From positions 2,672,836 to 2,736,835 of the forward strand of contig NZ_JACHGY010000001.1 in assembly GCF_014207595.1 (NCBI RefSeq): a DNA stretch of 64,000 nt, written 5' to 3'. The DNA is from Algisphaera agarilytica (GTDB lineage Bacteria > Planctomycetota > Phycisphaerae > Phycisphaerales > Phycisphaeraceae). How positions within the stretch are numbered: position 1 is the stretch's first letter; every line of letters begins with the position of its first letter. A model generated the notes under the pieces. The model did not search any database and had not been told where the DNA came from. It was given only the letters and a program-made list of their open reading frames with translations. The position numbers and the translations under genes are program-made. Shown in pieces: positions 36,808 to 46,207 of this stretch.

Positions 36808-37734
36808 TTACTTCAGCGCGAAGACCTTCATCGACGCGGCGTATTGGTTGACGTCGTATTTCTCGAAGAGGTCGCCGAGGTCGGCGTGCATGGGTTGGTC
36901 GGTGGTTGCGGCGGGGGTGCAGCACGAGTTGGCGACGGCCTCGTCGGAAGGCGGGGCGCAGCAGGCGGCTTGGCCGTCGACTTTGGCGTAGGCGGTGAGG
37001 TCGGCTTGGCTGTCGATCAGGGCGACGTCGCGGAAGCCCGCGGCTTTGAGGCCCGACTCGAATTCGTCGATGGGGATGGCCCCGGCGATGCAGCCGACCA
37101 GGGCGGCGACGCTGTCGGCGAGCTCCTGGGGGAGTTCTTGCTTGAGCGCGATGTCGGACACGGCGACGCGGCCCCCCGGCTTGAGGACGCGGTACATCTC
37201 GGCGAAGACGGCGTTCTTGTCGGCGGCGAGGTTGATCACGCAGTTGGAGATGATCACGTCGACCGAGTCGTCGGCCAGCGGGAGGTTGTCGATGGTGCCG
37301 AGCTTGAAGTCGACGTTGGTGTAGGGCTTGCCGCCCGGGCCTTGCAGGGTGTTGCGCTGGGCGAGGGTGATCATGTCGGGGGTCATGTCTACGCCGATGG
37401 CGCGGCCCGTGGGGCCGACTTTTTGCGCAGCCAAGAAGACGTCGAGCCCTCCGCCGCTGCCGAGGTCCACGACGACTTCGCCGGGGCTCAGGTTGGCCAG
37501 GGCGATGGGGTTGCCACAGGACAGGCCCATGTTGGCCTCGGCGGGGATGGCGGCGAGTTCGTCGGCCGAGTAGCCGAAGGCCTCGGCCACGGCGTGGACG
37601 TTGATGTCGGAGCTGGAGAGTCCGCTGCGCGCGGTCTCGCCGTACTTCTCGCGGATAACCTGGGTGAGCGGCTCGGTGTTGGGGGTGGGTGAGCAGCAGC
37701 CGCTTGAGGGGTCGCAGCAGGATTCGGAAGTCAT
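36808..37734 (-). CDS. arsM: Arsenite S-adenosylmethionine methyltransferase
   Basis: A 308-residue ArsM that methylates As(III) with SAM as donor, giving volatile or less retained methylarsenicals. SAM motif I is [20 protein letters not shown]. The three cysteines expected to hold As(III) are present: Cys73 ([10 protein letters not shown]), Cys165 ([10 protein letters not shown]) and Cys215 ([10 protein letters not shown]). The N- and C-termini add Cys pairs ([26 protein letters not shown]) typical of the family. It lies 63 bp after arsR on the same strand and is surely co-regulated by arsenite. A longer Arg/Pro-rich frame overlapping it is a shadow. Confidence 0.94.
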   Translation of the reverse strand: MTSESCCDPSSGCCSPTPNTEPLTQVIREKYGETARSGLSSSDINVHAVAEAFGYSADELAAIPAEANMGLSCGNPIALANLSPGEVVVDLGSGGGLDVFLAAQKVGPTGRAIGVDMTPDMITLAQRNTLQGPGGKPYTNVDFKLGTIDNLPLADDSVDVIISNCVINLAADKNAVFAEMYRVLKPGGRVAVSDIALKQELPQELADSVAALVGCIAGAIPIDEFESGLKAAGFRDVALIDSQADLTAYAKVDGQAACCAPPSDEAVANSCCTPAATTDQPMHADLGDLFEKYDVNQYAASMKVFALK

Positions 37735-37797
37735 GGGGTTTCCTGTGGGTTGGTGGTGAATCGTGGGGTGCAGCGGGGCTGCGGGGTTTAAAGAAAT

Positions 37798-38142
37798 TCA
37801 GCAGCAGTCGCCGCCGCACAGACGATCGCGGTCGGCCTGGAGTTCGGGGACCTCGGCGAAACAGCACTGCAGACATTCGAGCATCTTGGCGTGGAACGCA
37901 CTGCCCGACGGGGCGAGGCGGTAGTACACCCACTGCCCGTCCTTGCGGGTCTCGACCAGCTCGGCCCGCCGGAGATAAGCGAGGTGACGCGACACCTTGG
38001 CCTGGGGCAGGTCGAGGGTGTTCATCAGGTCGCAGACGCAGACTTCTTCCTGATCCTGCAGCAGATTCATCAGGCGCAGCCGCGTGGGGTCGGCGAAAGC
38101 GCGGAAGATGAGGTCGGCATGGGGAAGGGTGGCGGCTGTCAT
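37798..38142 (-). CDS. arsR: ArsR-family arsenite-responsive repressor
   Basis: A 114-residue winged-helix repressor that releases DNA on binding As(III)/Sb(III). FRAFADPTRLRLMNLLQ opens the DNA-binding domain; EEVCVCDLMNTLDLPQAKVS carries the Cys35-x-Cys37 metal site in the recognition-proximal helix. The wing is HLAYLRRAELVETRKDGQWV followed by YYRL. Further cysteines at the C-terminus (LECLQCCFAE and CGGDCC at the very end) may add ligands. First gene of arsR-arsM. Its ATG lies inside an inverted repeat that is the likely operator. Confidence 0.93.
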   Translation of the reverse strand: MTAATLPHADLIFRAFADPTRLRLMNLLQDQEEVCVCDLMNTLDLPQAKVSRHLAYLRRAELVETRKDGQWVYYRLAPSGSAFHAKMLECLQCCFAEVPELQADRDRLCGGDCC

Positions 38143-38160
38143 ATTCGTTTATGCGAATAT
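38141..38160. promoter_or_regulatory. Candidate ArsR operator overlapping the arsR start codon
   Basis: Perfect inverted repeat ATATTCG-TTTATG-CGAATAT. Its edge includes two bases of the arsR ATG, leaving no room for a ribosome-binding site, so the arsR transcript may be leaderless. ArsR operators are commonly short AT-rich inverted repeats of this kind at the promoter. Confidence 0.75.
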
Positions 38161-38298
38161 ACTGGATCGGAGCTCGACGTCAAGGGGCTGGGCTTCGGTG
38201 AGATCGGGGGTCGATTGCAGGACGTGGGTGGCCGGCGGGTGAAACAGCCGGGGCAATACTTCGTATAGCCAAGCGTTCACCGACACGGAGCTCATACG

Positions 38299-39321
38299 AT
38301 GAATGATGCGAGACGGATTGGGTGGTTGGGAATCATCGCCATCGCGGCGTGTTTTGGCGTGATCGCCGATGCCGCACCGCCGGCCTACGACCCGTTGGCG
38401 GTGGGTGCGGCAGAGCCGGTGGTCGTGGACCTGTCCGTGCACGATGCGGAACGCCAACGAGAGATTCCGTTGCGGGTCTATCTACCGGTGAACGCCGAGG
38501 GGGCAGACGAAAACGCGGATGCCATGCCCCGGCCGGTGGTGCTGTTTAGTCACGGGCTGGGCGGGTCGCGTGAGAACAACCCGTATCTGGGTGAGCACTG
38601 GGCGAAGCGGGGGTATGTCGCGGTGTTCATGCAGCACTTGGGCAGCGATGAATCGGTGTGGAAGGACGTGCCGGTGGGGCAACGGCTGCGGGAGATGCAG
38701 AAGGCGGCCAGCGGGAAGAATGCTCGGCTCCGTCGCGGCGATGTGGTCGCGGTGATCGATGCGTTGGAAGCCTGGAACGCGGACCCGGCGTCGCCCTTGA
38801 TGGACCGATTAGACCTGGATCACATCGGGATGTCGGGGCATTCGTTCGGGGCGGTGACTACGCAGGCGGTGAGCGGGCAGCGGCCGGGCTGGGGCCGTGA
38901 AGTGTGGGGCGATCCGCGGATCAAGGCGGCGGTGGCGATGAGCCCGAGTGTGCAGCGCGGCGTCAACGCGGACCGGGCGTTTAGCGAAGTGACGATGCCC
39001 TGGCTGCTGATGACCGGGACGCTGGATGTTGCGATCATCGGCGATGCGGATGTGGAAGCACGCTTGGCCGTTTACCCCGCGCTGCCCGCCGGTGACAAGT
39101 ACGAACTGGTGTTAGACCGGGCCCAGCACTCGGCGTTTGGTGATCGGGCTTTGCCGAGCGACCGTGAGCCACGTAACCCGAATCATTACCGCGTGATCCT
39201 CGCATTGAGCACGGCGTTTTGGGACGCCTACCTCCGCGACGACCCGGCGGCGAAGGCGTGGCTCCGGGGCGATGGGGCCGAGGGGGTGCTGGAGCCGGGC
39301 GACCGTTGGCAGCACAAGTGA
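38299..39321 (+). CDS. Secreted alpha/beta hydrolase (PAF-acetylhydrolase/chlorophyllase-like)
   Basis: A 340-residue exported hydrolase. Signal peptide ~1-25 ([17 protein letters not shown]). Fold marks: [29 protein letters not shown] (oxyanion region), nucleophile elbow [15 protein letters not shown] with the Ser in GHSFG, and a candidate catalytic His in [14 protein letters not shown]. It resembles the platelet-activating-factor acetylhydrolase/dienelactone hydrolase group; the substrate is not readable. Divergent from arsR but probably unrelated to arsenic. Confidence 0.82.
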   Translation: MNDARRIGWLGIIAIAACFGVIADAAPPAYDPLAVGAAEPVVVDLSVHDAERQREIPLRVYLPVNAEGADENADAMPRPVVLFSHGLGGSRENNPYLGEHWAKRGYVAVFMQHLGSDESVWKDVPVGQRLREMQKAASGKNARLRRGDVVAVIDALEAWNADPASPLMDRLDLDHIGMSGHSFGAVTTQAVSGQRPGWGREVWGDPRIKAAVAMSPSVQRGVNADRAFSEVTMPWLLMTGTLDVAIIGDADVEARLAVYPALPAGDKYELVLDRAQHSAFGDRALPSDREPRNPNHYRVILALSTAFWDAYLRDDPAAKAWLRGDGAEGVLEPGDRWQHK

Positions 39322-39378
39322 GCGACCCGCACGCAGGATGCGATAACCGTGGCGACGCATTTCACACTGCATGCGGAA

Positions 39379-39408
39379 ATAAAAACAGCCCTCTGAATCA
39401 GAGGGCTG
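39379..39408 (-). terminator. Rho-independent terminator of the SPW-type gene
   Basis: Stem CAGCCCTCTGA/TCAGAGGGCTG at 39386-39408; on the minus strand it is followed by TTTTTATTT. It ends the 39443-39826 transcript and may also slow the convergent hydrolase transcript. Confidence 0.85.
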
Positions 39409-39442
39409 CTGGGGGTGTGGGCCGTGTCGCGAGCTGAAGGGA

Positions 39443-39826
39443 TCAGGCGGCCGACGGGGCTGGCGTGGGGGCGGACGTGCTGGCCGCGGGTTTGTGGAGG
39501 CCGACCACGATGGCGACCGCTGCGCCGTTGGCCCAGTAGAACCAGGCGTCGATGCCAGAGAATCCGAACACAAAGGGGGCGGCGAGGAAGGTGATGCCCA
39601 CCGCGCCGTCGACCGCGAGGTGGATGCGGTAGGACAGGATACGGAAGACGCCCAGCATGTGGTCGGTCAGCAGCGTAAGCACGAAGGCGGCAACGCCTGT
39701 GGTGACCGAGAGCCAGAGCGCAAGCGGGTGGGAATCGCCCAATCCGAAAATGAACGGGGCGGTGATCAGCAAGAGCGCGACGGGGTAGTCGAGCAGTGCG
39801 TGGATGTTTTTGGTGATGAATCGCAT
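39443..39826 (-). CDS. SPW-repeat-type small membrane protein
   Basis: A 127-residue protein with four membrane spans in two similar halves: HALLDYPVALLLITAPFIFG and HLAVDGAVGITFLAAPFVFG, each followed by LALWLSVTTG or DAWFYWANGA. This two-fold layout is typical of SPW-repeat/DUF-type inner-membrane proteins of unknown role. A Pro/Ala-rich tail ends it. Confidence 0.65.
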   Translation of the reverse strand: MRFITKNIHALLDYPVALLLITAPFIFGLGDSHPLALWLSVTTGVAAFVLTLLTDHMLGVFRILSYRIHLAVDGAVGITFLAAPFVFGFSGIDAWFYWANGAAVAIVVGLHKPAASTSAPTPAPSAA

Positions 39827-40204
39827 GGTAGGTCCTTGTATGGAGTTTGTAGGTTCAGGGTTGGTTTGAAATAGTCGGGAGTTAGTCGGTGGCGATCGCG
39901 CAGGTGTGGTGCCAACACGGCCGCGCGTCTACGAGGCAGACGTACGCAGGCACGGCGATCACACGCTCGAAGGCTGGGGGCCGGAAGTTTCGGGATGTCG
40001 TTGAGTAGGGGGCTGCCTTAGAACAAGGCGAGGCCGGTGCCGTTCAGCGCTGCTTGGAGCGGGTCGCGACGGTCACATCGGGGAGATTGGAACTGGGAGG
40101 GCAGGGGCCGCATAAATAAACAACCGCGCAGGCCGGCGGATTGTTCCACGGCGGGAGCAGGTATTACTTGGGAATCTAGGTGAAGACGGGACGGGGGTGG
40201 CCGA
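39827..40204. other. Gene-free stretch upstream of the SPW-type gene
   Basis: About 380 bp between the SPW-type gene start and the GH86 stop. No open frame with a plausible start, no tRNA, no strong terminator. It should contain the promoter of the SPW-type gene. Confidence 0.4.
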
Positions 40205-42076
40205 TTATTCGGCCACTGGGGACTGGACCTCGGTGACCAGAATCAAGGAACTCACATGGCCGTCGGAGTCGGGGAACGTGAGGGTGACTTCGGTGGTCTC
40301 GGTGAGGTGTTCGATGGGCACGGGGATCGGGATCGCGCCGAAGAAGTCCGAGCGGTTGGCCTGGTCGTAGCCGGGCCAGTCGTTGGGGACGTCGACGCGG
40401 TGACCGTTGACCTCGAGGACCGGCTGCTTGGACTTGTCGTGTTTCCGCCCCAGGCCCATCCGCAGGATCGCCCGGCCGTCACCCGTCGCCACGTCGTTGA
40501 ACGTGAACGTGATGGGTTTGTCGGCTTCAATGGGTTGGAGGTAGGTCTTGCTGTAGTGTGTGGTGGATTGCACCTTGGTGGTGGTGGGGATTTCGCTGCC
40601 GAACGTGTAGACGAGCATCACCGCTTCGTGCCCCCGCAGGGTCAGTTCGTTGATCAACCCGAAGGCGTTGTCTTCGATGTAGATGGCCGCTTCGCGCTCG
40701 GGGACGTGGAGCTGGCGCAACTGGAGCGAAGACTCGGCGGGCAGCTCAGTCTGGTGGTTGAGGTTGACCGTGCGCGGGTTGTCTTCGAGGTTGGTCAGGC
40801 CGACGTAGGCGGTGGTGCCGTCCACAAACGCCTGGACGTAGAGGTCCGGGTCGTCGGCAAACGCAACGGCGCGGTCGCCCTTCACATCTTTCCAGAAGTC
40901 GTAGAAGTAGAACTTGGGCGTCTTGAGGAAGCCGGTCACCTGGCCGTCGACGATCTTCTCGGGGTCGGGCCGCCAGAGGTCGACGCTGTAGGGTTCGAAG
41001 TTTTTGGACGGGTCTTCGTAGTGCCACGGGCTCTTCGTGGTGATGAAGGGGACGGTGATGGCGATGCGGTCTTGCCGGTCGAGGAAGCCGAAGGTCAGGT
41101 GGAGGAGGCTGGGCAGGTGGGCGGAGGCGTAGGCGTCGGAGTAATGGTCGCCGAAGCCCTTGGGGATATCGCCGAACTCGGAGATGGCGTGGGGTTTGGG
41201 CTGGTCCCAGAGGATGTAGCCGTAGGTTTCGATGAGGTCGAGGATGGCGTCGACGTTGGAGCCGGAGCGGCGGTTGTCCTGGCCGGTGACGTTCGTGCCG
41301 TCGTAGGGGTGGACGGAGATGGCGTCCATATACTCGCCCGCCTCGTCCATAAACATCTTCATGCGCTCGTCCCAGTGCTTGAAGTCCCAGAGCTCCTGGG
41401 AGGGCCAGGCGCTGGAGTAGCCGATGATCTGGGTGGACAGGCCGCGTCGATCGAACTCTTTGCCGATCGCTTTGAAGTACTCAGTCATCTCCTTGCGGAT
41501 CGCGGCGTGGTCCGTGCCGAAGCTCTTGGTGTGGACGAACGGCTCGTTCAGCGGCTCGTAAAAATCGGGGCGGTAGTCGTCCTCGAACAGGAACTCGAAA
41601 TAGTCCGCAGCGAAACGCGCCGCATCGGTCGGGTCTTCGCCGAGGCGGAAGGCGACGTAGGGGTGTTCGGTCACGATGCGGCGGGTGGTGCGCTCGCTGA
41701 AGGCGGGGTCGTTCGTGTCACGCCACAACTTGTCCGGCGCCATCGCCTTGACCATGTCGGTCGTGGGGTAGGGCGGCGGGCCTTTGAAGAAGTTGAACGG
41801 GCTGTTGAAGAAACGCCCGAAGCCGACGTCGTAGTCTTCGGTGAGGTGGCGGATGTCTTCGGGGGTGAACGCGAGGACGTTGGCCCAGTCGCCGTGAACG
41901 TTGATGAACTTGTCGCGCTGCAGGGCGGACTCACCGCCGATGAAACGCTGAGCGCCGAGGTCGAGGGTGACCTGAATCACCTCGTCGGCGGCGTGGTGCT
42001 CAGCCACGCTGGCGGCGGAGTAACCCAGCCCGAGGCAGGCCGCGGAGATCGAAAAAAGCGTGGGTAGCTTGAGCAT
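40205..42076 (-). CDS. GH86-family beta-agarase/beta-porphyranase-like enzyme
   Basis: A 623-residue exported enzyme. Signal peptide 1-~25 (LFSISAACLGLGYSAASVAE). The clan-A barrel (~35-390) has Glu178 in DFYEPLNEPFVHTK (acid/base) and Glu300 in KPHAISEFGDIPK (nucleophile), with SVHPYDGTN and LRLTF-like strands between. Two beta-sandwich domains follow (~400-500, AYVGLTNLEDNPRTVNLNHQ; ~510-620, PITFTFNDVATGDGRAILRM). This three-domain layout is that of GH86 agarases and porphyranases. It should cut agarose or sulfated porphyran outside the cytoplasm, feeding smaller products to enzymes such as the GH50 protein at 0.7 kb. The two genes are 38 kb apart, so there is no compact locus. Confidence 0.85.
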   Translation of the reverse strand: MLKLPTLFSISAACLGLGYSAASVAEHHAADEVIQVTLDLGAQRFIGGESALQRDKFINVHGDWANVLAFTPEDIRHLTEDYDVGFGRFFNSPFNFFKGPPPYPTTDMVKAMAPDKLWRDTNDPAFSERTTRRIVTEHPYVAFRLGEDPTDAARFAADYFEFLFEDDYRPDFYEPLNEPFVHTKSFGTDHAAIRKEMTEYFKAIGKEFDRRGLSTQIIGYSSAWPSQELWDFKHWDERMKMFMDEAGEYMDAISVHPYDGTNVTGQDNRRSGSNVDAILDLIETYGYILWDQPKPHAISEFGDIPKGFGDHYSDAYASAHLPSLLHLTFGFLDRQDRIAITVPFITTKSPWHYEDPSKNFEPYSVDLWRPDPEKIVDGQVTGFLKTPKFYFYDFWKDVKGDRAVAFADDPDLYVQAFVDGTTAYVGLTNLEDNPRTVNLNHQTELPAESSLQLRQLHVPEREAAIYIEDNAFGLINELTLRGHEAVMLVYTFGSEIPTTTKVQSTTHYSKTYLQPIEADKPITFTFNDVATGDGRAILRMGLGRKHDKSKQPVLEVNGHRVDVPNDWPGYDQANRSDFFGAIPIPVPIEHLTETTEVTLTFPDSDGHVSSLILVTEVQSPVAE

Positions 42077-42196
42077 GGTGAATCCCTTGGAGAAGCGAAA
42101 AGCAAGAAGACGGGCGGGCCGGGTGAGGGCCGATTGCCCGAAATTATATACTTAATCTTCTCGGAATCCACCCGCGTTGCGAGCGATCTCGGGGGC

Positions 42197-43264
42197 TTAT
42201 CCGGCGTTGTCGACGTCGAACGCGTTGATCTGATCGATCATCGCCCGGAGCTTGCCGTAGCCGTGCTTGGTGTGGTGGAACCACAGGCGCGGGAGCTGGA
42301 GGTGGCTGCGTTCGGTTTCGAGCGGGCCGCCTTGTTGGATCTTGCCTTCGACGATGAGGTCGGCGTATTCGTCGCTGAGCTGATCGAGCTGTTTCTCGGT
42401 GAGCGGCCGACGGATCCGCAGCACCAGATCGTTCCGCACGAAGCGTTGGCTGTGGTAGTTGCGGTAGAACCCGCTGACGTGGCGGGCCGCGGCGGCGGGG
42501 TCGTCGGTGACGAAGTAGAGGTTCTTGTCTTCGGGGCTGATCCACCCGTTCTCGAGCAGCGACTTGGTGACGTAGTTGTCCCAGTGCATCCAGTAGCCGG
42601 TGCCGGCCGCGTGGGTGCCGGGGGCGTCGATCATGACGATGGGCACGAGCGGGGCCTTGCCGGTCTGGATCAGCGTCAGGGCTTCGAAGCCTTCGTCCTG
42701 CGTGCCGAACCCGCCGGGGAACAAGGCCACGGCGTGACTCATCCACATGAACATGAGCTTGCGGGTGAAGAAGTAGCGGAAGGTGACGAGCTTGGGATCG
42801 CCGACGATCACGTCGTTCGCATTGGTTTCAAACGGCAGGCGGATGGCGACGCCGAACGCGGACTCTTTACCCGAGCCCGCGTGTCCGGCCCGCATAATGC
42901 CGTCGCCCGCGCCGGTGATGACCATCCAACCCGACTCGGCCATCGTGCGGGAGAACCGGACGCAGGCTTGATAGTCGGGGTGGTCTTCGGGGGTGCGGGC
43001 GCTGCCGAACACGCTGATCTTGGGGTGGTCGTCGTAGGGGCGGAAGACCTTCAGGGCGTAGCGGAGTTCTTTGAGAGCACGGGAGATGAGCTTGACCTCG
43101 CCGAGGTTGGCCTCGTCGGTGATCAGCTTGAGCCCGGTGTGCATGATCTCCCGGACGGACTTGCCCTGGATCGTGTCGGGGTTGCCGCCGAGTTTGGCGA
43201 CGAGTTGGTTCATTTCAGCGATCATCGATTGATCGACGGGGTTGGGGGATTTGGATTCGGTCAT
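42197..43264 (-). CDS. LOG-family (lysine decarboxylase-like) nucleotide 5'-monophosphate nucleosidase
   Basis: A 355-residue Rossmann-like protein with the LOG signature PGGFGTQDEGFEALTLIQTG and the upstream phosphate loop MVITGAGDGIMRAGHAGSGK. Members cleave nucleoside 5'-monophosphates (as in cytokinin activation or purine recycling), and many are misnamed lysine decarboxylases. The ~100-residue N-terminal extension and long C-terminal part match the larger bacterial TIGR00730-related group. Third gene of a likely operon after the Na/Pi and kinase-like genes (61-bp gap). Confidence 0.85.
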   Translation of the reverse strand: MTESKSPNPVDQSMIAEMNQLVAKLGGNPDTIQGKSVREIMHTGLKLITDEANLGEVKLISRALKELRYALKVFRPYDDHPKISVFGSARTPEDHPDYQACVRFSRTMAESGWMVITGAGDGIMRAGHAGSGKESAFGVAIRLPFETNANDVIVGDPKLVTFRYFFTRKLMFMWMSHAVALFPGGFGTQDEGFEALTLIQTGKAPLVPIVMIDAPGTHAAGTGYWMHWDNYVTKSLLENGWISPEDKNLYFVTDDPAAAARHVSGFYRNYHSQRFVRNDLVLRIRRPLTEKQLDQLSDEYADLIVEGKIQQGGPLETERSHLQLPRLWFHHTKHGYGKLRAMIDQINAFDVDNAG

Positions 43265-43325
43265 GCAATAACAAGTCTTTCTTTCGAACGGGCCGTGGCG
43301 TCATCAGTGTCGCGCGCGGCGGGGT

Positions 43326-44240
43326 TTAAGCAGGTAGTTTGGGGCCCGTGGATGAGGGCGGTGTAAGCGAAGGGTCGTCGGGTCGCAAGTCCGGCGCGAC
43401 CTCGGTGGCCGGGTCGCCCTTGCCGGTGCGGAACCCGAGCTTCACGAACAGCCACCGTCGGCCGGCGTGGATCGGGCGGATGAACTTACGCCACAGCCGG
43501 ATGCTCACGGGGCGGTAGCGGTCCAGGTCCATCTGTTCGGGCGTGAGCTGATCGGGGCGGTGGCGCCGCCAGTTCTTCATGAGGTGGTACAGGTCCGCAC
43601 GCTTGGCCGAGGGCAGCCACCACGCCCGCGGATCGAACCACGCCCGCCAGCCGCGGCTGGCGAGCAGGCTGATCTGGAAGTCGATGAGGTACGGCTCGCC
43701 GTCGTCGCCGACGAGGATGTTGTCGCGCTTGTGCAGGTCGACGATGGCGACGCGTTGGGCGTGGAACCGCCGGATGAGTTTTTCGAGCGTCGGGAAAAAC
43801 GCGTCGTGCGGTCGTTCACCTTCTTCCAGCGGGTGGCCCTCGATGTACAGCCGGGCCGCCGCACTGGGGTAGATGTATCCATCGACATCGATTTCGCCGA
43901 GGACCGTGGGCACGCCGGGCTCGCCTTGCATCCGCCGGTACACTTCTTGTTCCCGTCGGTGGAACAGCTCGCCCAGCCAGGCAAATGGAACGCCGAACGC
44001 AGACTGGCGTCGGCTGAATTTGCCCACGGCTTTTTGTGTCGCGTCGTCGGCCCGGGCGTACAACGCCGTCGCAGCGAAGGCGTCGTGTTTATAGATGTGC
44101 AGGCGACGCCAGGTGTACCCACCGGCGTCGAACCGAGCGGGCGGGTCATCGGCCCCGAGAGCACGCAGCCAACGGGGCCGGGGCCGAACCGTGGGCGCTG
44201 TGCCGTCTGGGTCAGGAGTCGTTGAGGCCGATGGAGGCAT
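43326..44240 (-). CDS. Kdo/WaaP-type kinase-like protein
   Basis: A 304-residue protein with a kinase core of the lipopolysaccharide kinase (WaaP/Kdo kinase) type: catalytic loop IVDLHKRDNILVGDDGEPYL with Asp168 and Asn173, and metal-binding Asp187 in LIDFQISLL. The N-terminal lobe is less clear (WRRLHIYKHDAFAATALYAR). Pro-rich unstructured ends. Such enzymes phosphorylate heptose or Kdo in the LPS core. Middle gene of the apparent operon Na/Pi symporter - kinase - LOG. Confidence 0.75.
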   Translation of the reverse strand: MPPSASTTPDPDGTAPTVRPRPRWLRALGADDPPARFDAGGYTWRRLHIYKHDAFAATALYARADDATQKAVGKFSRRQSAFGVPFAWLGELFHRREQEVYRRMQGEPGVPTVLGEIDVDGYIYPSAAARLYIEGHPLEEGERPHDAFFPTLEKLIRRFHAQRVAIVDLHKRDNILVGDDGEPYLIDFQISLLASRGWRAWFDPRAWWLPSAKRADLYHLMKNWRRHRPDQLTPEQMDLDRYRPVSIRLWRKFIRPIHAGRRWLFVKLGFRTGKGDPATEVAPDLRPDDPSLTPPSSTGPKLPA

Positions 44241-44299
44241 TGCGATAGTTTAGCCACAATCGCCATCACGCAAGGGGCGAACCTTGCGAACCGCGCGTT

Positions 44300-46009
44300 T
44301 TAGCCCTCCGAAGCGGGCGTTCCGCCTTCCATCGAAACCAAATCCTTGGCGATCCGTTGGGTGAGGTCTTCGATGCGGCGCATCGATTCTTTAATGTCCG
44401 AATCCAGTCTGAACGTGGCCAAATCATTGGATCCACCGTTGGCCAGGATGTCCGCCAGGTGCTGATTGATCCGGTTACGCAGCGACTTCAAGGTTGGGCG
44501 CAGCTCCCGCGCCTGCTTGGCCGGCTCCGGGTCGCCGGTGTGCAACGAATCCACGACCAGCTCCAGCGCTCGGCTGTTCGTGGCGTAAAGATCGGCAAAG
44601 GTCTCGCGCGAATCGGTCGAAACCGCGAGCGAGGTATTTGCCATGCGGCGGCCGGCCAACGCCAGGAAGTCGGTCTCGATGATGTCGGCGATCAGACGGA
44701 CGCGGTTGCTGATCGACAGCAACTCTTCGAGGCGCTCGGCCGCGTTGGCGGAGACCTCGCGCTGCGACAACTTGCCGAGGTAGGGCACGACGTGGCCGTA
44801 GAGCGTGTCGACTTCTTTGCCGAGTTGCTTGAGCCGCTTCATCCCTTCGCTGTTCTTGGGGTCGAGCGCATCGGGGACCGCGGCGAGCATGTTGCCCACC
44901 CGCCGGGCGGCGCGGCCGATCTCCATCCGGGCCAGGTCCATCGCGATCGGCGGGGTGCCCAGGGCGCTCGACGTGATGAACTTGGGCTTCACATCCGGCA
45001 CATCCGGCTCCTCGGCCGGCATCGGCAGCATCCAATCGACGACCCGGATCATCGGCGTGGCCAGCAGCAGGAAGACCACCCCGTTGATGACATTGAACAA
45101 CGTGTGGGCGTTGGCGATGGCGCGGGGCGCCTCGGCCGCCAGGCGTTCCAGGCCTTCGAGGTCGGCACGATCGGGGGTGATCATGCGCGTGAGGTCCGCC
45201 AGCTGCGGGATGAAGAAGACCCACAGCAAGACACCCAGCACGTTGAACAAGACATGCATGGCCGCCACCCGGACCGCGGCGCGGGACTTGCCGATCGCCG
45301 CGAAGATCGCGGTGACACACGTGCCGATGTTCGCGCCCAGCGCCACGGCGATCCCCGCCTCCAGCGTGAGAAAGCCCTGGGCCGCCAACACAATGACCAG
45401 GCCGGTCGTGGCCGCCGAGCTCTGCACCACCGCGGTAAACGCTGCGCCGATCAGCACCGCCAGGAACGGGTTCGACATGCGTTTCATCAGGTCCACGAAG
45501 GCGGGCTCGTCACGCAGCGGATAGGTCGCGTCGGACATCAGCCCCATCCCCGCGAAGATCAGCCCGAGGCCGAGCACGATGCCGGCGTAGTTCTTCAGCC
45601 GCGATCGCCGGGCGATCAACTGCGTGAAGACGCCCGCGGCGATCAGTATCGGGGCGTAGGCCGTGATGTTGAACGCAATGATCTGTGCGGTGAAGGTGGA
45701 GCCGACGTTGGCCCCGACGATGACGCCGAACGACCGAGCCGCGTCGATCAGCCCCGCCGAGACAAAGCCGACCAGCAGCACCGTGGTGATGGACGAGGAC
45801 TGCGTGGCCGCGGTGATGAACACGCCGCTGATGGCCGCGACGACGCGGTTGCCGGTGAGCTTGTGCAGCAACTGCCGCATGCCCTCGCCCGCGGCCGCCT
45901 TGAGCCCGTCGGCCATCATGGTCATGCCCAACAGGAACACCGCCAACCCGCCCAGCAGGTTCATGGCGATCATCGGGATGTTGAGATCGGCGAGCGTGGG
46001 GCTAAGCAA
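44300..46009 (-). CDS. Na+/phosphate symporter family protein with PhoU-like domain
   Basis: A 569-residue inner-membrane protein of the NptA/YjbB (PNaS) family. Two inverted repeat halves carry the hallmark QSSS/QSSA motifs: ITAATQSSSITTVLLVGFVS (Gln70) and FTAVVQSSAATTGLVIVLAA (Gln196). About eight to nine spans in residues 10-350, then a helical PhoU-like cytosolic domain (~370-560). Moves phosphate with sodium, often outward in bacteria with PhoU fusion. The divergent neighbour is inorganic pyrophosphatase, a phosphate-producing enzyme, so the pair fits phosphate homeostasis. Confidence 0.88.
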   Translation of the reverse strand: MLSPTLADLNIPMIAMNLLGGLAVFLLGMTMMADGLKAAAGEGMRQLLHKLTGNRVVAAISGVFITAATQSSSITTVLLVGFVSAGLIDAARSFGVIVGANVGSTFTAQIIAFNITAYAPILIAAGVFTQLIARRSRLKNYAGIVLGLGLIFAGMGLMSDATYPLRDEPAFVDLMKRMSNPFLAVLIGAAFTAVVQSSAATTGLVIVLAAQGFLTLEAGIAVALGANIGTCVTAIFAAIGKSRAAVRVAAMHVLFNVLGVLLWVFFIPQLADLTRMITPDRADLEGLERLAAEAPRAIANAHTLFNVINGVVFLLLATPMIRVVDWMLPMPAEEPDVPDVKPKFITSSALGTPPIAMDLARMEIGRAARRVGNMLAAVPDALDPKNSEGMKRLKQLGKEVDTLYGHVVPYLGKLSQREVSANAAERLEELLSISNRVRLIADIIETDFLALAGRRMANTSLAVSTDSRETFADLYATNSRALELVVDSLHTGDPEPAKQARELRPTLKSLRNRINQHLADILANGGSNDLATFRLDSDIKESMRRIEDLTQRIAKDLVSMEGGTPASEG

Positions 46010-46207
46010 ATCGGCCTCGTTAGACAGGGCAAAACACCGTTAGGAATCGATTCATCATACCGATAATGCATCGCGTTCCCGCATCGGCCGTGAACCGGCG
46101 GCCCGCGTTGGACGATACACCCGTGTGGTTGCATCACGACCGGGTGGTGCATGCGCTGCCCCGGTGTTGATGGGGCCATCCTGCCGTGTGTCCGAGAGAG
46201 AGACTTT

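Noticed and set aside
36746-37933. 395-residue frame on the same strand as arsM
   Set aside because: Arg/Pro-rich translation in the wrong frame over arsM and the start of arsR; arsM itself has all family residues.
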